64,000 nucleotides of DNA, taken from a virus. Made by a program: the position numbers and the translations under genes. Shown here piece after piece: positions 15,846 through 23,938 of this stretch. Within the stretch, counting starts at the first letter, position 1, and each line of letters begins with the position of its first letter. The notes under the pieces were generated by a model that saw only the letters and a list, made by a program, of their open reading frames with translations, was not told the DNA's origin and made no database searches. Where the stretch lies: the IMG/VR virus record IMGVR_UViG_3300025030_000095, positions 1-64,000 of that record. The stretch is one strand, 5' to 3'.

Positions 15846-16003
15846 TTCGAATCACCATTCCCCTCGTTATCTGCATCCGGTCCCTCTCCGTATTCCTCGG
15901 TACATCTTTTCGAATTAGGGGTTAAATACATGCAACCGCTACCACTTACTGAGCATTCATAACGACCGTCTTCCGGGTCGAATGTGGCACTTTTGCAACT
16001 CAT
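15839..16003 (-). CDS. 54-residue Cys-containing phage protein
   Basis: ATG at 16003 opens 54 codons ending in TAA that overlaps the SSB start by a few bases. Five cysteines: S-C-K-S, Y-E-C-S-V-S-G-S-G-C-M-Y-L-T-P-N-S-K-R-C, and a final C. The C-S-V-S-G-x-x-C-M-Y-L pattern is familiar from short phage proteins located next to ssb. Probably zinc-binding; function unknown. Confidence 0.65.
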   Translation of the reverse strand: MSCKSATFDPEDGRYECSVSGSGCMYLTPNSKRCTEEYGEGPDADNEGNGDSNC

Positions 16004-16022
16004 TCGCTCCTACCCCCTTGTT

Positions 16023-16862
16023 TTAAATGTGGCAATCGACTACCGTTAGTGTCCATTCTGGATTGATGTTATCTATAAATCGTTCTTTGTATTTATCATC
16101 CCAAGACTCTTCTTTATTGAACACTGACGCGAACCATCCCATTTCACCCTTCTCATACCATTCACCATCAGGTATGAGTACCGCGAAAGTAAGAAACCTG
16201 TAAGACTGGTTTACGTATTCGTCATTTGTCATGCCAGGCTTAATTCCATATTGAAAACTTCTGATAAAATCATCCTTGCCTTGAGCTTCTTCCCAGCATC
16301 GAATACGATCTTCCTTTTCTCTTTGAGCCATAAGTTCCCATTGGATGTCCTTGAATTTTGCCGAATTTACCCATGAATACCCCTCTGTTTCCTCTCGTGC
16401 GGAACAATTCCATGATTCAGGATAACCTTTAGTCACGGCACTTTTTATTAGTAGTAAACCGCCATACCTACCGCCATCTGCCCACCAATCCCATTTGCTT
16501 TTTGGATTATAAGTGGAGTAAACTTCTCCTTCGGGTCCAATTTCATCATCTTCGTAAGATTCGATTTCTTCGTTGTATACTTGCTCGTCTGACCAAGTTA
16601 ATCTTTTAGGAAATTCATTTTCGATATAATCAAGATGATTATCATTCTTGCACTCATCTCGGTATTTCTGAGGATTTGTTAAATACTTGGCATACAAACC
16701 TTTCTTGTAATCCTCGATTTCCTTACGTCCCTCTTCAATTAATTGAGATTTGGTATATTTCACGTATCTCGGCGTGTCTAGATTTTCATCATAAGGAGCA
16801 AGTAACTCCTCGACGGTTTTACCTCCATCTTGGGTAAATACAGCTACTGCAAAGTGACTCAT
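16023..16862 (-). CDS. conserved phage protein (MSHFAV...VVDCHI family)
   Basis: 279 residues. Starts M-S-H-F-A-V, has L-L-A-P-Y-D-E-N-L, then N-P-K-S-K-W-D-W-W-x-x-G-G-R-Y-G-G, and ends L-T-V-V-D-C-H-I. I recognise this as a widespread phage early protein without known function. Trp/Gly-rich centre suggests a compact ligand- or nucleic-acid-binding fold. Good ribosome site. Confidence 0.7.
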   Translation of the reverse strand: MSHFAVAVFTQDGGKTVEELLAPYDENLDTPRYVKYTKSQLIEEGRKEIEDYKKGLYAKYLTNPQKYRDECKNDNHLDYIENEFPKRLTWSDEQVYNEEIESYEDDEIGPEGEVYSTYNPKSKWDWWADGGRYGGLLLIKSAVTKGYPESWNCSAREETEGYSWVNSAKFKDIQWELMAQREKEDRIRCWEEAQGKDDFIRSFQYGIKPGMTNDEYVNQSYRFLTFAVLIPDGEWYEKGEMGWFASVFNKEESWDDKYKERFIDNINPEWTLTVVDCHI

Positions 16863-16910
16863 TTTGTATCCTCCTTCAATTTTCTGCTAATCACGGACAT
16901 CCTCGAACAC

Positions 16911-17456
16911 TCAACCGTGCTCCTTCCTATACCCCTTCAACTCATCCCTAACAGCAGTCAACCTCACAATATCCGCGCTCTCGAACTCCCCACCAACTCG
17001 CTTGGTAATCCAATCCGGGAACTGAGCTTGATCCCATCTCCACAGGGCCTTAATCTCGTGCCTTAGCTTGTCCTCCGGAGTCTCGACAACGATCTGCGGT
17101 TCAGGAGCAACATCCTGCACTACCTCCTGGGTTATCCCCAACGCCCCCAACCACGCTCTCTTTAGAGCCATCTCCTGCGCATTAACTACCGCCATGACTC
17201 CCGCGTCGATACCTGAACCAAGCGCGACATTCACAATCTCTTCACTGGACTCAATATCGATAATAACTAAACGACACGACACGGTTACAACCTGCCAAAC
17301 AACTCCCTTAGCGTCCACTCTCTCGCTCGACCTAGTGAGCTCATATTCCGTCCTAGCGACAAGATTCTGCACAGCGAGAACTTCCCTCAGCTTGGGAAAA
17401 TCCTGCTCGGTAGTGATTAACTTCATAACCTCGAATAGTTTGCTGGCTACACACAT
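16911..17456 (-). CDS. possible ERF/Rad52-superfamily annealing protein
   Basis: 181 residues, AGGAGG 7 bases before ATG. A beta-rich N-terminal region is followed by G-S-G-I-D-A-G-x-x-A-V-x-x-A-Q-x-x-A-L-K-R-A-W at residues 80-104. This matches the G-x-G-x-D-A-G-D-K-A-x-x-K-A-x-T-x-A-x-K-Y-A hallmark of ERF/Rad52-like single-strand annealing proteins, but with D-K replaced. C-terminal acidic linker and helix. If correct, the phage has two annealing proteins (with RecT). Homology is by pattern only; it may instead be an unrelated SSB-partner protein. Confidence 0.42.
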   Translation of the reverse strand: MCVASKLFEVMKLITTEQDFPKLREVLAVQNLVARTEYELTRSSERVDAKGVVWQVVTVSCRLVIIDIESSEEIVNVALGSGIDAGVMAVVNAQEMALKRAWLGALGITQEVVQDVAPEPQIVVETPEDKLRHEIKALWRWDQAQFPDWITKRVGGEFESADIVRLTAVRDELKGYRKEHG

Positions 17457-17710
17457 GTTGGTACCTCCTCTCTCTCTCCTGATACAACCTCCAACTCAAC
17501 AAACCCACACGTCGTATTCGGCCTCTCCGTACACACCTCACACCGCATATCGCACGCCTCGTCCCTGCATATCAGCAGCGTTTTACCGAAGAATAGCTCC
17601 CGAGTTGTATTCGCACATACAAGGCACTTACAAGGTTTCTTCGCCTTCGACTTAGAGTTCTTGCCCTTCCGATTCGGCATCACGACTATCTTTACGTGCT
17701 CCGTACCCAA
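17447..17710 (-). CDS. Cys-rich zinc-binding hypothetical protein
   Basis: 87 residues from TTG after GAGGGG. A basic N-terminus (KGKNSKSKAKK) precedes seven to nine cysteines in CxC, CxxC and C-x4-C-x3-C-x2-C patterns, likely two zinc sites. A later ATG at 17680 is the alternative start but lacks a ribosome site. Overlaps the next gene by 10 bases. No family recognised. Confidence 0.52.
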   Translation of the reverse strand: MGTEHVKIVVMPNRKGKNSKSKAKKPCKCLVCANTTRELFFGKTLLICRDEACDMRCEVCTERPNTTCGFVELEVVSGEREEVPTCV

Positions 17711-17711
17711 C

Positions 17712-18488
17712 TCAACCCCTCACTTCGAGGAATAACCCGTGTAGACGGTCAAAGAACGACTTATCAGCATCCTGTGCGTATAATATCCTGAGCGTTGTGA
17801 TGTCGCCTCGAAGGTCATTCCATACCTCTTCGTAGGGTTCGCGTTGGGGTTCTGGTTGTGGATCCGGGCAGATCGGTTCCGTAGGACGTTCGCTTAACTC
17901 TTCGATCTCATCCTCCGTCAGTAGCGGTTCCTTGTCGTCCTGCTCCTGACCGTCAGGATCTAACCTTTGATCATCAGGCGTACATGTGCATGTATTAGCA
18001 ACCTCCGATAGATCTGCGCCACCCTGCAATGGGTCGTCCGTGACACCGCCCGTCTCCTCTACCGTTGGCCCTGCCTCTAACTCACTGCTCGCCTTCCTAA
18101 TCCCCCTAATCTCCTGTAACCCATAGGACTTTACCCAATTACTGATCGTCGCAATCGAACATGCGTACTTCTCGGCGATCAACACCAGCGTCATGTCGGT
18201 CCTTAAATCTTTTTCCAACTCCGCCCTAGACGGTTTATTTTCCTTCGTTCTCAATCCTTTGCTCCTCCCCACCTTCGACCACTCGAGTTTTTTCTCGCCA
18301 GCTCTCATGCAGTTATACCGACAAAACCAATGCGTGCAACCCTTGACCTCAATTTTATATATCCACAAACCAACGTTACCGACAGTAAATCGTCGCCCAC
18401 ACTCCTCGCATGTTCTCTCCTGGGGATTAGCGCCCGATACATCAGGAGCGACATCCGAAACTCTTAAGACAAACTCATCATTTTTCAC
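17712..18488 (-). CDS. zinc-finger plus HTH DNA-binding protein
   Basis: 258 residues from GTG. N-terminal C-x2-C...C-x3-C zinc module (T-C-E-E-C-G-R-R-F, then W-F-C-R-Y-N-C), a basic linker, and an HTH near residues 88-125 (M-T-L-V-L-I-A-E-K-Y-A-C-S-I-A-T-I-S-N-W-V). A long acidic, Asp/Glu/Pro-rich region follows and a terminal helix. Likely a phage transcription factor or recombination accessory. Confidence 0.6.
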   Translation of the reverse strand: MKNDEFVLRVSDVAPDVSGANPQERTCEECGRRFTVGNVGLWIYKIEVKGCTHWFCRYNCMRAGEKKLEWSKVGRSKGLRTKENKPSRAELEKDLRTDMTLVLIAEKYACSIATISNWVKSYGLQEIRGIRKASSELEAGPTVEETGGVTDDPLQGGADLSEVANTCTCTPDDQRLDPDGQEQDDKEPLLTEDEIEELSERPTEPICPDPQPEPQREPYEEVWNDLRGDITTLRILYAQDADKSFFDRLHGLFLEVRG

Positions 18489-18503
18489 TGGTTACAACCC
18501 ACC

Positions 18504-18740
18504 CTAGCTAATCAGATACTTCGAGCAAACCATCTTCCCGGTAACGTGCTGGCTAACTCCCTCTATGCCTCCGCATAACACGCACCCTGGTTGGTATTTA
18601 CGGAGTATGATTTCCTCGCCGTTAGTAAATATTTCAAGCCCGTCTCCTTCATTTAGGGATAATGTTCGACGTAATTCGACTGGTAATACTACGCGTCCGA
18701 GCTCATCGAGTTTACGTACTACTCCTGTGGATTTTCTCAA
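18504..18740 (-). CDS. AbrB-family transition-state regulator with Cys tail
   Basis: 78 residues from TTG with GGGAGGTA. Residues 1-47 are a full SpoVT/AbrB swapped-hairpin DNA-binding domain: S-T-G-V-V-R-K-L-D-E-L-G-R-V-V-L-P-V-E-L-R-R and L-E-I-F-x-x-G-E-E-I-I-L. The C-terminal C-V-L-C-G ... C resembles AbrB/Abh C-termini. AbrB represses post-exponential genes in Bacillus and is itself repressed by Spo0A. A phage copy could hold the host in growth state or regulate phage genes. Spo0A-C-like genes lie about 5 kb upstream in the same operon. Confidence 0.88.
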   Translation of the reverse strand: MRKSTGVVRKLDELGRVVLPVELRRTLSLNEGDGLEIFTNGEEIILRKYQPGCVLCGGIEGVSQHVTGKMVCSKYLIS

Positions 18741-18764
18741 AATAACTACCTCCCTTTATCAGAC

Positions 18765-18911
18765 CTAAAACTTCCGAATCTCCCGAGTCTCCTTATTGAC
18801 AACCTCAAAAAAATCCGAACAATTTCTAACAACGAACCAATCATCAGGATTAAGACCCTCAGCCTCCAACCGTTCCTTCTGCTTACGACTTGGTGATACT
18901 CCGTGTTTCAT
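18765..18911 (-). CDS. 48-residue DUF6906-like phage protein
   Basis: Opens M-K-H-G-V-S-P-S-R-K-Q-K-E-R-L and continues G-L-N-P-D-D-W-F-V-V-R-N ... T-R-E-I-R-K-F. The K-H-G-x-x-P-x-R-x-Q-K ... A-x-G-L-x-P-x-x-W pattern is the small DUF6906 family of phage proteins. Function unknown. The gene-free stretch before it is short. Confidence 0.7.
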   Translation of the reverse strand: MKHGVSPSRKQKERLEAEGLNPDDWFVVRNCSDFFEVVNKETREIRKF

Positions 18912-18933
18912 TTTGACCACGCCTTTCGTTAAT

Positions 18934-19068
18934 TTACGAAACTAGTTCTTCCTCCGCCATGTCCCGCATACACTGTAAAGATTGGCAACTTGTCCGAGGA
19001 TTGGTTAAGAAAAATACGGGATGAATCTCCCACGTGTGCCTGGGTCGTGAGAACCGCACCCTACGCAA
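18934..19068 (-). CDS. possible small basic ORF (44 aa)
   Basis: TTG at 19068 opens 44 codons, basic at the N-terminus (R-R-V-R-F-S-R-P-R) and acidic at the C-terminus (A-E-E-E-L-V-S). AAGGTGAG lies just upstream but is close to the TTG; GTG at 19059 is an alternative. Nothing in it is recognised. It fills the gap between the MBL-fold gene and the DUF6906-like gene in the same direction. Confidence 0.33.
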   Translation of the reverse strand: MRRVRFSRPRHTWEIHPVFFLTNPRTSCQSLQCMRDMAEEELVS

Positions 19069-19099
19069 TTCTCACCTTACTGCCCTACGCCCACCAAAA

Positions 19100-19840
19100 T
19101 TAAAACGGGCATAATTCGAGTTTAATAGTCATCCCAACATCAGCAATCTCGACTTCCTTGTGAGTTAACTCTGAAATTTCACGAACCATTCTTTCCGAGT
19201 CTGAGTTACTATCGGATAAGTGCAGGAGAACTATTTTATGAACACTCGACATATCATTCGCCGCCAAAAATTCCTTGACGTGCTCTAATGAGAAATGACT
19301 CCTTAATAATCTATTCTTCATGCCCTGCGGTATATATCCAGCATCGATATTAGCGTCAAGCGAGTCCTTGCAGTAATTACACTCGACCAAGATGTAATTT
19401 AAGCTGGCAAAACGATGTCTAATATAGTACGTATCAGTTGCGAATAATAACTTCTCTCCAGTTGACTTATATTTGATCAAAAACCCCAACGGTTCAGAAC
19501 AGTCATGCTCAGCCGTAAATGGTAAAACTATGAAATCACCCAACGTAAACTGACTCCCGGTACATACCGTGAATAGTCGATGACCGCTTAATCCGAGCGC
19601 CTTCGCTGTTCCGTTGCTCGTATAGACATCTATTCCGGCCTTCATAATATCCTCCACGCACTTGCAATGATCTTGATGTTCATGAGTAATTATGCATCCC
19701 TGAACACTTGCCAGATCAAAACATAGACCCTTCTGAATATCCTTAAACCTAACCCCGCATTCTAGAATCAGTGTCCCTGTTGGTGTTTGCAGGAGGTAGC
19801 AATTTCCACTCGAACTACTACCTAGGATTTTAAGCTTCAT
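19100..19840 (-). CDS. metallo-beta-lactamase-fold nuclease/hydrolase
   Basis: 246 residues from ATG 19840 (an in-frame ATG 21 bases earlier lies inside recT). Begins K-L-K-I-L-G-S-S-S-S-G-N-C and has the metal motif T-H-E-H-Q-D-H-C near residues 52-58, with later H and D ligands. This YycJ/WalJ-like MBL branch contains exonucleases and is common in phage recombination modules next to RecT and SbcC-like ATPases. Probably the exonuclease partner of RecT. Confidence 0.82.
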   Translation of the reverse strand: MKLKILGSSSSGNCYLLQTPTGTLILECGVRFKDIQKGLCFDLASVQGCIITHEHQDHCKCVEDIMKAGIDVYTSNGTAKALGLSGHRLFTVCTGSQFTLGDFIVLPFTAEHDCSEPLGFLIKYKSTGEKLLFATDTYYIRHRFASLNYILVECNYCKDSLDANIDAGYIPQGMKNRLLRSHFSLEHVKEFLAANDMSSVHKIVLLHLSDSNSDSERMVREISELTHKEVEIADVGMTIKLELCPF

Positions 19841-19841
19841 C

Positions 19842-20753
19842 CTAAAATCCTGGCCCATCATCCATTAGGGGAGCAGGGATCGCGGGAGGTTGTTTGGTAA
19901 ACGTCGCCTGATGATCAACGACAATATCTGAATTAATCTCTCCTGTTAAAAATTCGGGAGCAATATCAATCACATCACCGTTTGCATTCTCCGAAATTTC
20001 TAGTTCGACACTTGCCTCAGTTACGCTGTCGCTAGTTTCATTGGCAAACTTTGAGACAATGCTGCGGTCATCAGACCCATTAATAACCATCTTGCACGCC
20101 TTATTTATGACAGTCTTTAGGCACATATCGGCTGTAAACTTGTCGTGCGTACTTCCGGGTTTTACCTGACCGCTATCATTAACGGGATTCATTTTGCTTT
20201 GCTTCCATGCTTGCTTTATCTGTTCAAATGTCATTATGGTTGACTCTTCTTTTCCTGAGAAATACAGCAAAGTTGCATAAGCGGCAATTATTTTACTCTT
20301 GTTCACATTCTCAATCTTCTGAGTATGCCTAGTTACAACATTTTTTCCTCGAACTTTGCTATATTCGAAATCGTCACCATCGTACACAACATCACCGAAT
20401 ATATCTTCAATATCCTCGTTGACCGATTTAGCGACAACCATGCTCCCGAAATAAGAACGCTGCATGAGTAACTTTTGACCATACGCAATGAAGTAGCATT
20501 GCTTTTTGTCGGGATTAAGTCCCTGTACAACCATACTTAGAAGGGAATTTGCGATACTATCCTTAGTGCAACTTTCAAGCACAGGTTTACCATCTCGATT
20601 GGTTGTTTCCTGCATTATCAACCACGCAGACTTCAGCGCGTTTTCGGGGATATAATTTGTAGGAAAAACCAATTCTCCGCTACCCTGAAAAAACTTAACC
20701 CGCTCAGCTACAAAATCTACGGTTTCCTTTTTGATTGTTAGTGCGTTTGACAT
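19842..20753 (-). CDS. recT: RecT-family single-strand annealing protein
   Basis: 303 residues, GGAGGT before ATG. RecT features: C-T-K-D-S-I-A-N-S-L-L-x-M-V-V-Q-G-L-N-P-x-K-x-Q-C-Y-F-I-A-Y-G, the Q-R-S-Y-F-G motif, and a conserved H-x-K-F-x-A-D-M-x-x-K-T-V-I-N-K segment in the C-terminal half, then a disordered Pro-rich tail ending D-D-G-P-G-F (SSB-like acidic tip). Anneals complementary ssDNA in phage recombination. Tight linkage to SbcC-like and MBL genes. Confidence 0.95.
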   Translation of the reverse strand: MSNALTIKKETVDFVAERVKFFQGSGELVFPTNYIPENALKSAWLIMQETTNRDGKPVLESCTKDSIANSLLSMVVQGLNPDKKQCYFIAYGQKLLMQRSYFGSMVVAKSVNEDIEDIFGDVVYDGDDFEYSKVRGKNVVTRHTQKIENVNKSKIIAAYATLLYFSGKEESTIMTFEQIKQAWKQSKMNPVNDSGQVKPGSTHDKFTADMCLKTVINKACKMVINGSDDRSIVSKFANETSDSVTEASVELEISENANGDVIDIAPEFLTGEINSDIVVDHQATFTKQPPAIPAPLMDDGPGF

Positions 20754-22850
20754 TTACACTAATACCTCCACTCTCAATTTACTATTCCTCTCATCCCAAT
20801 CCTTCTTAGCCGGATACATACCTCCGTATTTGTCGGTAAGTGATTCTATTACAACCTCATCCAATTGATCGAATGAAGGAGGTACGATAAGCTTAATGAG
20901 TTGAGCTTTCGTTTCAACGAAACTTGTCACGGACTCCGCATTATCCACAAACAATGGCAACGAAGCCCCATAGTATTCAGACAGGAAATTAATTATATCC
21001 AGCCCAGCGTTAATTTTTCCCCCATTATTCGCCCCATCAAACTCAACCCACGCACCGTTGGTATTAACTAGCGTCCGGCATATTTCTTTCTCGGTTCCAT
21101 CATTCAGAGTGTCGAACATCTTAAATCTAACCGTTTTAAACCTTTTGTTAATGGAATCCTCAAGCATCTTCGCCTTGGCGCTTGTGAATTGCTTAATTAA
21201 GTAGTCATGGAACTCGTGAGAGCTAATTTCCCTAGCTAGATCACTTTCCTCGATCCTTAGTTCATCTACTCTTGCCTTTGCCTTCTTGACAATATCCTGA
21301 TTATTCAAGGTTCTATTTAGAGAGTTGATCTGATCCATAACAATATTCTTTTGGTTAATAAGCTCGGTTGTCGTGTCAGCGATAGGTTTGCTTAGCTCCG
21401 ACATCAGTGTTTGGTATTCCACGTTGAGTAAGGAGTACTTGGTATCCGCATCATAATTCACAACAGTAGATGTGCCGCGAATAGCTTCGATCTCATTTTC
21501 AAGCTCAGCCAATCTGATCTCCACCTGTTTTAATTCGGAATCATGAGTATTGAGAGAAGCACCTGACTCGTTCTGCTCGTAAACTAACCTTGACAATTCC
21601 TCTGATAACTCCTTGCCCTGCGCGCTTATCGCTACAAGAATTTGCCTCTTTGCCTTCTCGAAATTGTCTCTCATCCGAACAAGTTTGTGTTCCCTTTTAT
21701 CCTCCGGTAATGATTGCTCGCATGTTGGGCATGTAAAGCTATCCAGTCTTGGCTCAATGAATTGCTTGGCATCTTCTTCTTTCCATGATGCCCGAAGTTC
21801 AGCTAGTTTGGCATCAATTCTGTTGTATTCAATAACTCTCGACTCGGATTGACTATTAATCCTCGAAATATACGCACCTATGCGATATTTTTCGCTTTCC
21901 AAAAACGACTTCTCGTCAATTAACTTCTTGAATACAGCACCAGACTCGGCCTCTAATTTACCCTTGCGAACGTCAATTTCAGACCGTAATCCAAACGCTT
22001 TCTGCTGCTTCTGGCGATACAAATTAGCAACATTGGCACTCGTGGACAGTCTTATCTCTATGTCCAGTAATGCACTTTTTTGAACAGCTACGGACTCTTC
22101 TACGGCTACATAATCCACTCCATCATCAACTATCGACCTCAGCTGCTCGTTAATTCGTGCAGGGATTGATTCGATCTTAGATTTGCATTGCTTAATCGCC
22201 TCAGCGATAACCCTCTTGTGATTCTCAATCGTTCTCCCTGAGTTAATAACCATCTGAAGATCCAGCATGCTTTTATCCGTTACAGTCACACATGAATCAA
22301 TAACATCCGAATCGGATACGTCACCACATATCCCAAACAGTATCTTGCGCCGATCTTGCCATCCGAATCCCTTGTCGTTGGTATTAAAAAATAACGGATT
22401 AGTAAGTAACTTAAAGATGTTTTCATTAATAATCGTATTGATTTCGATGATATATTCCTTAGCTTTAACCGGAACATCATTCACCCAATAGGATGTTTCA
22501 TTGCCAGCGAATTCCTTTGTTTGTAATCCTCGCTTACTTACCCATTTTTCAGACAGCATTCGCTTGAGCTTCAGGGTTTTACTATCAACAGACAAGATAC
22601 CCTCAACAATCGACTCAAGATTATGACGCTCGTTACCACTTTCATCCTGAGGCTTAATCTGGTAATCCGTCCTATTTAGCGAGTCCCGACCGAATAATAG
22701 CCATAAAAACGAGTCATACAAGGTTGTTTTAGATGTGGCATTGCGTCCGAATATGTCAGCGTTTTTACCGTCAAGTATGAGCGTAAAATCCGTCACGCCT
22801 TTAAAGTTAGAAATACGAAGTGAGTGCAGAAGTATTTTAACTTTATCCAC
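20754..22850 (-). CDS. SbcC/Rad50-like ATPase
   Basis: 698 residues from GTG. Walker A near 35-43 in the form G-R-N-A-T-S-K-T-T, long coiled coils, a central zinc hook C-P-T-C near residue 374, and a C-terminal Walker B region (L-P-L-F-V-D-N-A-E-S-V-T). It is shorter than bacterial SbcC (about 1,000 residues). No SbcD phosphoesterase is adjacent; the nuclease role may be filled by the MBL-fold protein two genes downstream. Acts on DNA ends in recombination. Confidence 0.87.
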   Translation of the reverse strand: MDKVKILLHSLRISNFKGVTDFTLILDGKNADIFGRNATSKTTLYDSFLWLLFGRDSLNRTDYQIKPQDESGNERHNLESIVEGILSVDSKTLKLKRMLSEKWVSKRGLQTKEFAGNETSYWVNDVPVKAKEYIIEINTIINENIFKLLTNPLFFNTNDKGFGWQDRRKILFGICGDVSDSDVIDSCVTVTDKSMLDLQMVINSGRTIENHKRVIAEAIKQCKSKIESIPARINEQLRSIVDDGVDYVAVEESVAVQKSALLDIEIRLSTSANVANLYRQKQQKAFGLRSEIDVRKGKLEAESGAVFKKLIDEKSFLESEKYRIGAYISRINSQSESRVIEYNRIDAKLAELRASWKEEDAKQFIEPRLDSFTCPTCEQSLPEDKREHKLVRMRDNFEKAKRQILVAISAQGKELSEELSRLVYEQNESGASLNTHDSELKQVEIRLAELENEIEAIRGTSTVVNYDADTKYSLLNVEYQTLMSELSKPIADTTTELINQKNIVMDQINSLNRTLNNQDIVKKAKARVDELRIEESDLAREISSHEFHDYLIKQFTSAKAKMLEDSINKRFKTVRFKMFDTLNDGTEKEICRTLVNTNGAWVEFDGANNGGKINAGLDIINFLSEYYGASLPLFVDNAESVTSFVETKAQLIKLIVPPSFDQLDEVVIESLTDKYGGMYPAKKDWDERNSKLRVEVLV

Positions 22851-22851
22851 A

Positions 22852-23178
22852 CTACACTACCCCCTTCACGAGTTCCACGAGGGCTAGATTAATACGAAGT
22901 TCGGTCTGCAAATTCGCCAGCGTCATCTTCATACTCTCCAAAAAATCCTCCGCCTCCGCTACATTCTGTCGCTCAACCACCGTGCATCCATGCATTTGCG
23001 CCGCCCTGATCTCAGCATTCTTTCCGTCGATAACCCCGCCAGCAATAAGTTTGTTTTCCTCGATTTTAAGTTCATCCTTAGCAGTTAATAGTTCACGAGC
23101 TGCCATATATACTTGCTCGTTAGCGGTTGGTATTGATATCTTCAAATCCTTTAAGTCGGCGATTAAATTTTCACGCAT
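22852..23178 (-). CDS. coiled-coil accessory protein upstream of SbcC-like gene
   Basis: 108 residues from ATG 23178 (AAGGAG about 10 bases upstream; GTG/TTG a few codons earlier are alternatives). Almost entirely helical with heptad-like Leu/Ala spacing and one H-G-C. Stop overlaps the SbcC-like start region. Likely an accessory of the SbcC-like ATPase; no family recognised. Confidence 0.5.
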   Translation of the reverse strand: MRENLIADLKDLKISIPTANEQVYMAARELLTAKDELKIEENKLIAGGVIDGKNAEIRAAQMHGCTVVERQNVAEAEDFLESMKMTLANLQTELRINLALVELVKGVV

Positions 23179-23542
23179 TTTCAACACACTCCTTATTCCT
23201 TAAATTTTCTTCCTTTTCCAACACTTCTTCCGCCCAAACGCGGTCCACTAATGGTTCAACTCTTGAGAGATCTATGATAAACTTAGGTCGAATAATTTCC
23301 CCTACGGTCCCCTCTGGCAAGGGGGCCTTTTTCACGTCATCCGGATACTCCACATCCCAAGACAACGACTTATCATCCATTACATCATGCATCGTTTCAA
23401 TGATCTCTCCGATCAAAACCACTGTTTCTTCCGAAGTAAAACCACACTTAAGGGCTCCGACTATTGCCCCGACTGCGTAAGGATGAAGATCCTTGCGCCC
23501 GACTGATCTTGCGTGATTAACCATTAAGTCCTTTACTTCCAC
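23171..23542 (-). CDS. hypothetical helical protein
   Basis: 123 residues from GTG with AGGAATG. N-terminal half helical (V-G-A-I-V-G-A-L-K-C-G-F-T), acidic C-terminal half (E-E-V-L-E-K-E-E-N). Co-directional and overlapping with the next gene by a few bases. No domain recognised. Confidence 0.5.
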   Translation of the reverse strand: MEVKDLMVNHARSVGRKDLHPYAVGAIVGALKCGFTSEETVVLIGEIIETMHDVMDDKSLSWDVEYPDDVKKAPLPEGTVGEIIRPKFIIDLSRVEPLVDRVWAEEVLEKEENLRNKECVENA

Positions 23543-23602
23543 GCTACATTCCTCCCAAATTCACAAAACGACGGAACGTTATTCCTGCATACCTGCCCCC
23601 TA

Positions 23603-23938
23603 CTACTCAACCATCCTAATCCTTACAGCCTCGTCCAACGCCGCCAGAAACTCCCCGTTCGGCATGGGCCCTGTCCTTCCTAGCTCTTTGACCCATATCG
23701 CTTCATCTACCGTCGCTTGGCTTACTGCGTGGCGAATACCTCTCTCAACGCGGCTGGCTATTTTCTCGTCGCACGATTTTCCAGCCTCTGGATAGAGCTC
23801 CTTGGTTATGCGATAGATGGAGTTTGGATTTTCGCGAAGGTATTTAGTAGCCGAAATTATGAACCGATAACCTTTGATATGCGCTGGTATTCCGAGTTCG
23901 CGCAGGATACTAATTGTTTCGAGTTCGAATTTATCCAA
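23603..23938 (-). CDS. stand-alone Spo0A C-terminal-domain protein, copy A
   Basis: 111 residues from TTG 23938, chosen because the sequence then starts D-K-F-E-L in register with the paralogue's M-D-K-Y-E-L. It matches the Spo0A effector domain: R-E-L-G-I-P-A-H-I-K-G-Y (Spo0A: HEIGVPAHIKGY), T-K-E-L-Y-P, then S-R-V-E-R-G-I-R-H-A in the recognition helix (Spo0A: SRVERAIRHA), and a closing P-N-G-E-F-L-A-A-L. No receiver domain is present, so it would be constitutively active or dominant-interfering. In a Spo0A host it could bind 0A boxes; in the phage it may control lysis-lysogeny around sporulation. Confidence 0.85.
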   Translation of the reverse strand: MDKFELETISILRELGIPAHIKGYRFIISATKYLRENPNSIYRITKELYPEAGKSCDEKIASRVERGIRHAVSQATVDEAIWVKELGRTGPMPNGEFLAALDEAVRIRMVE

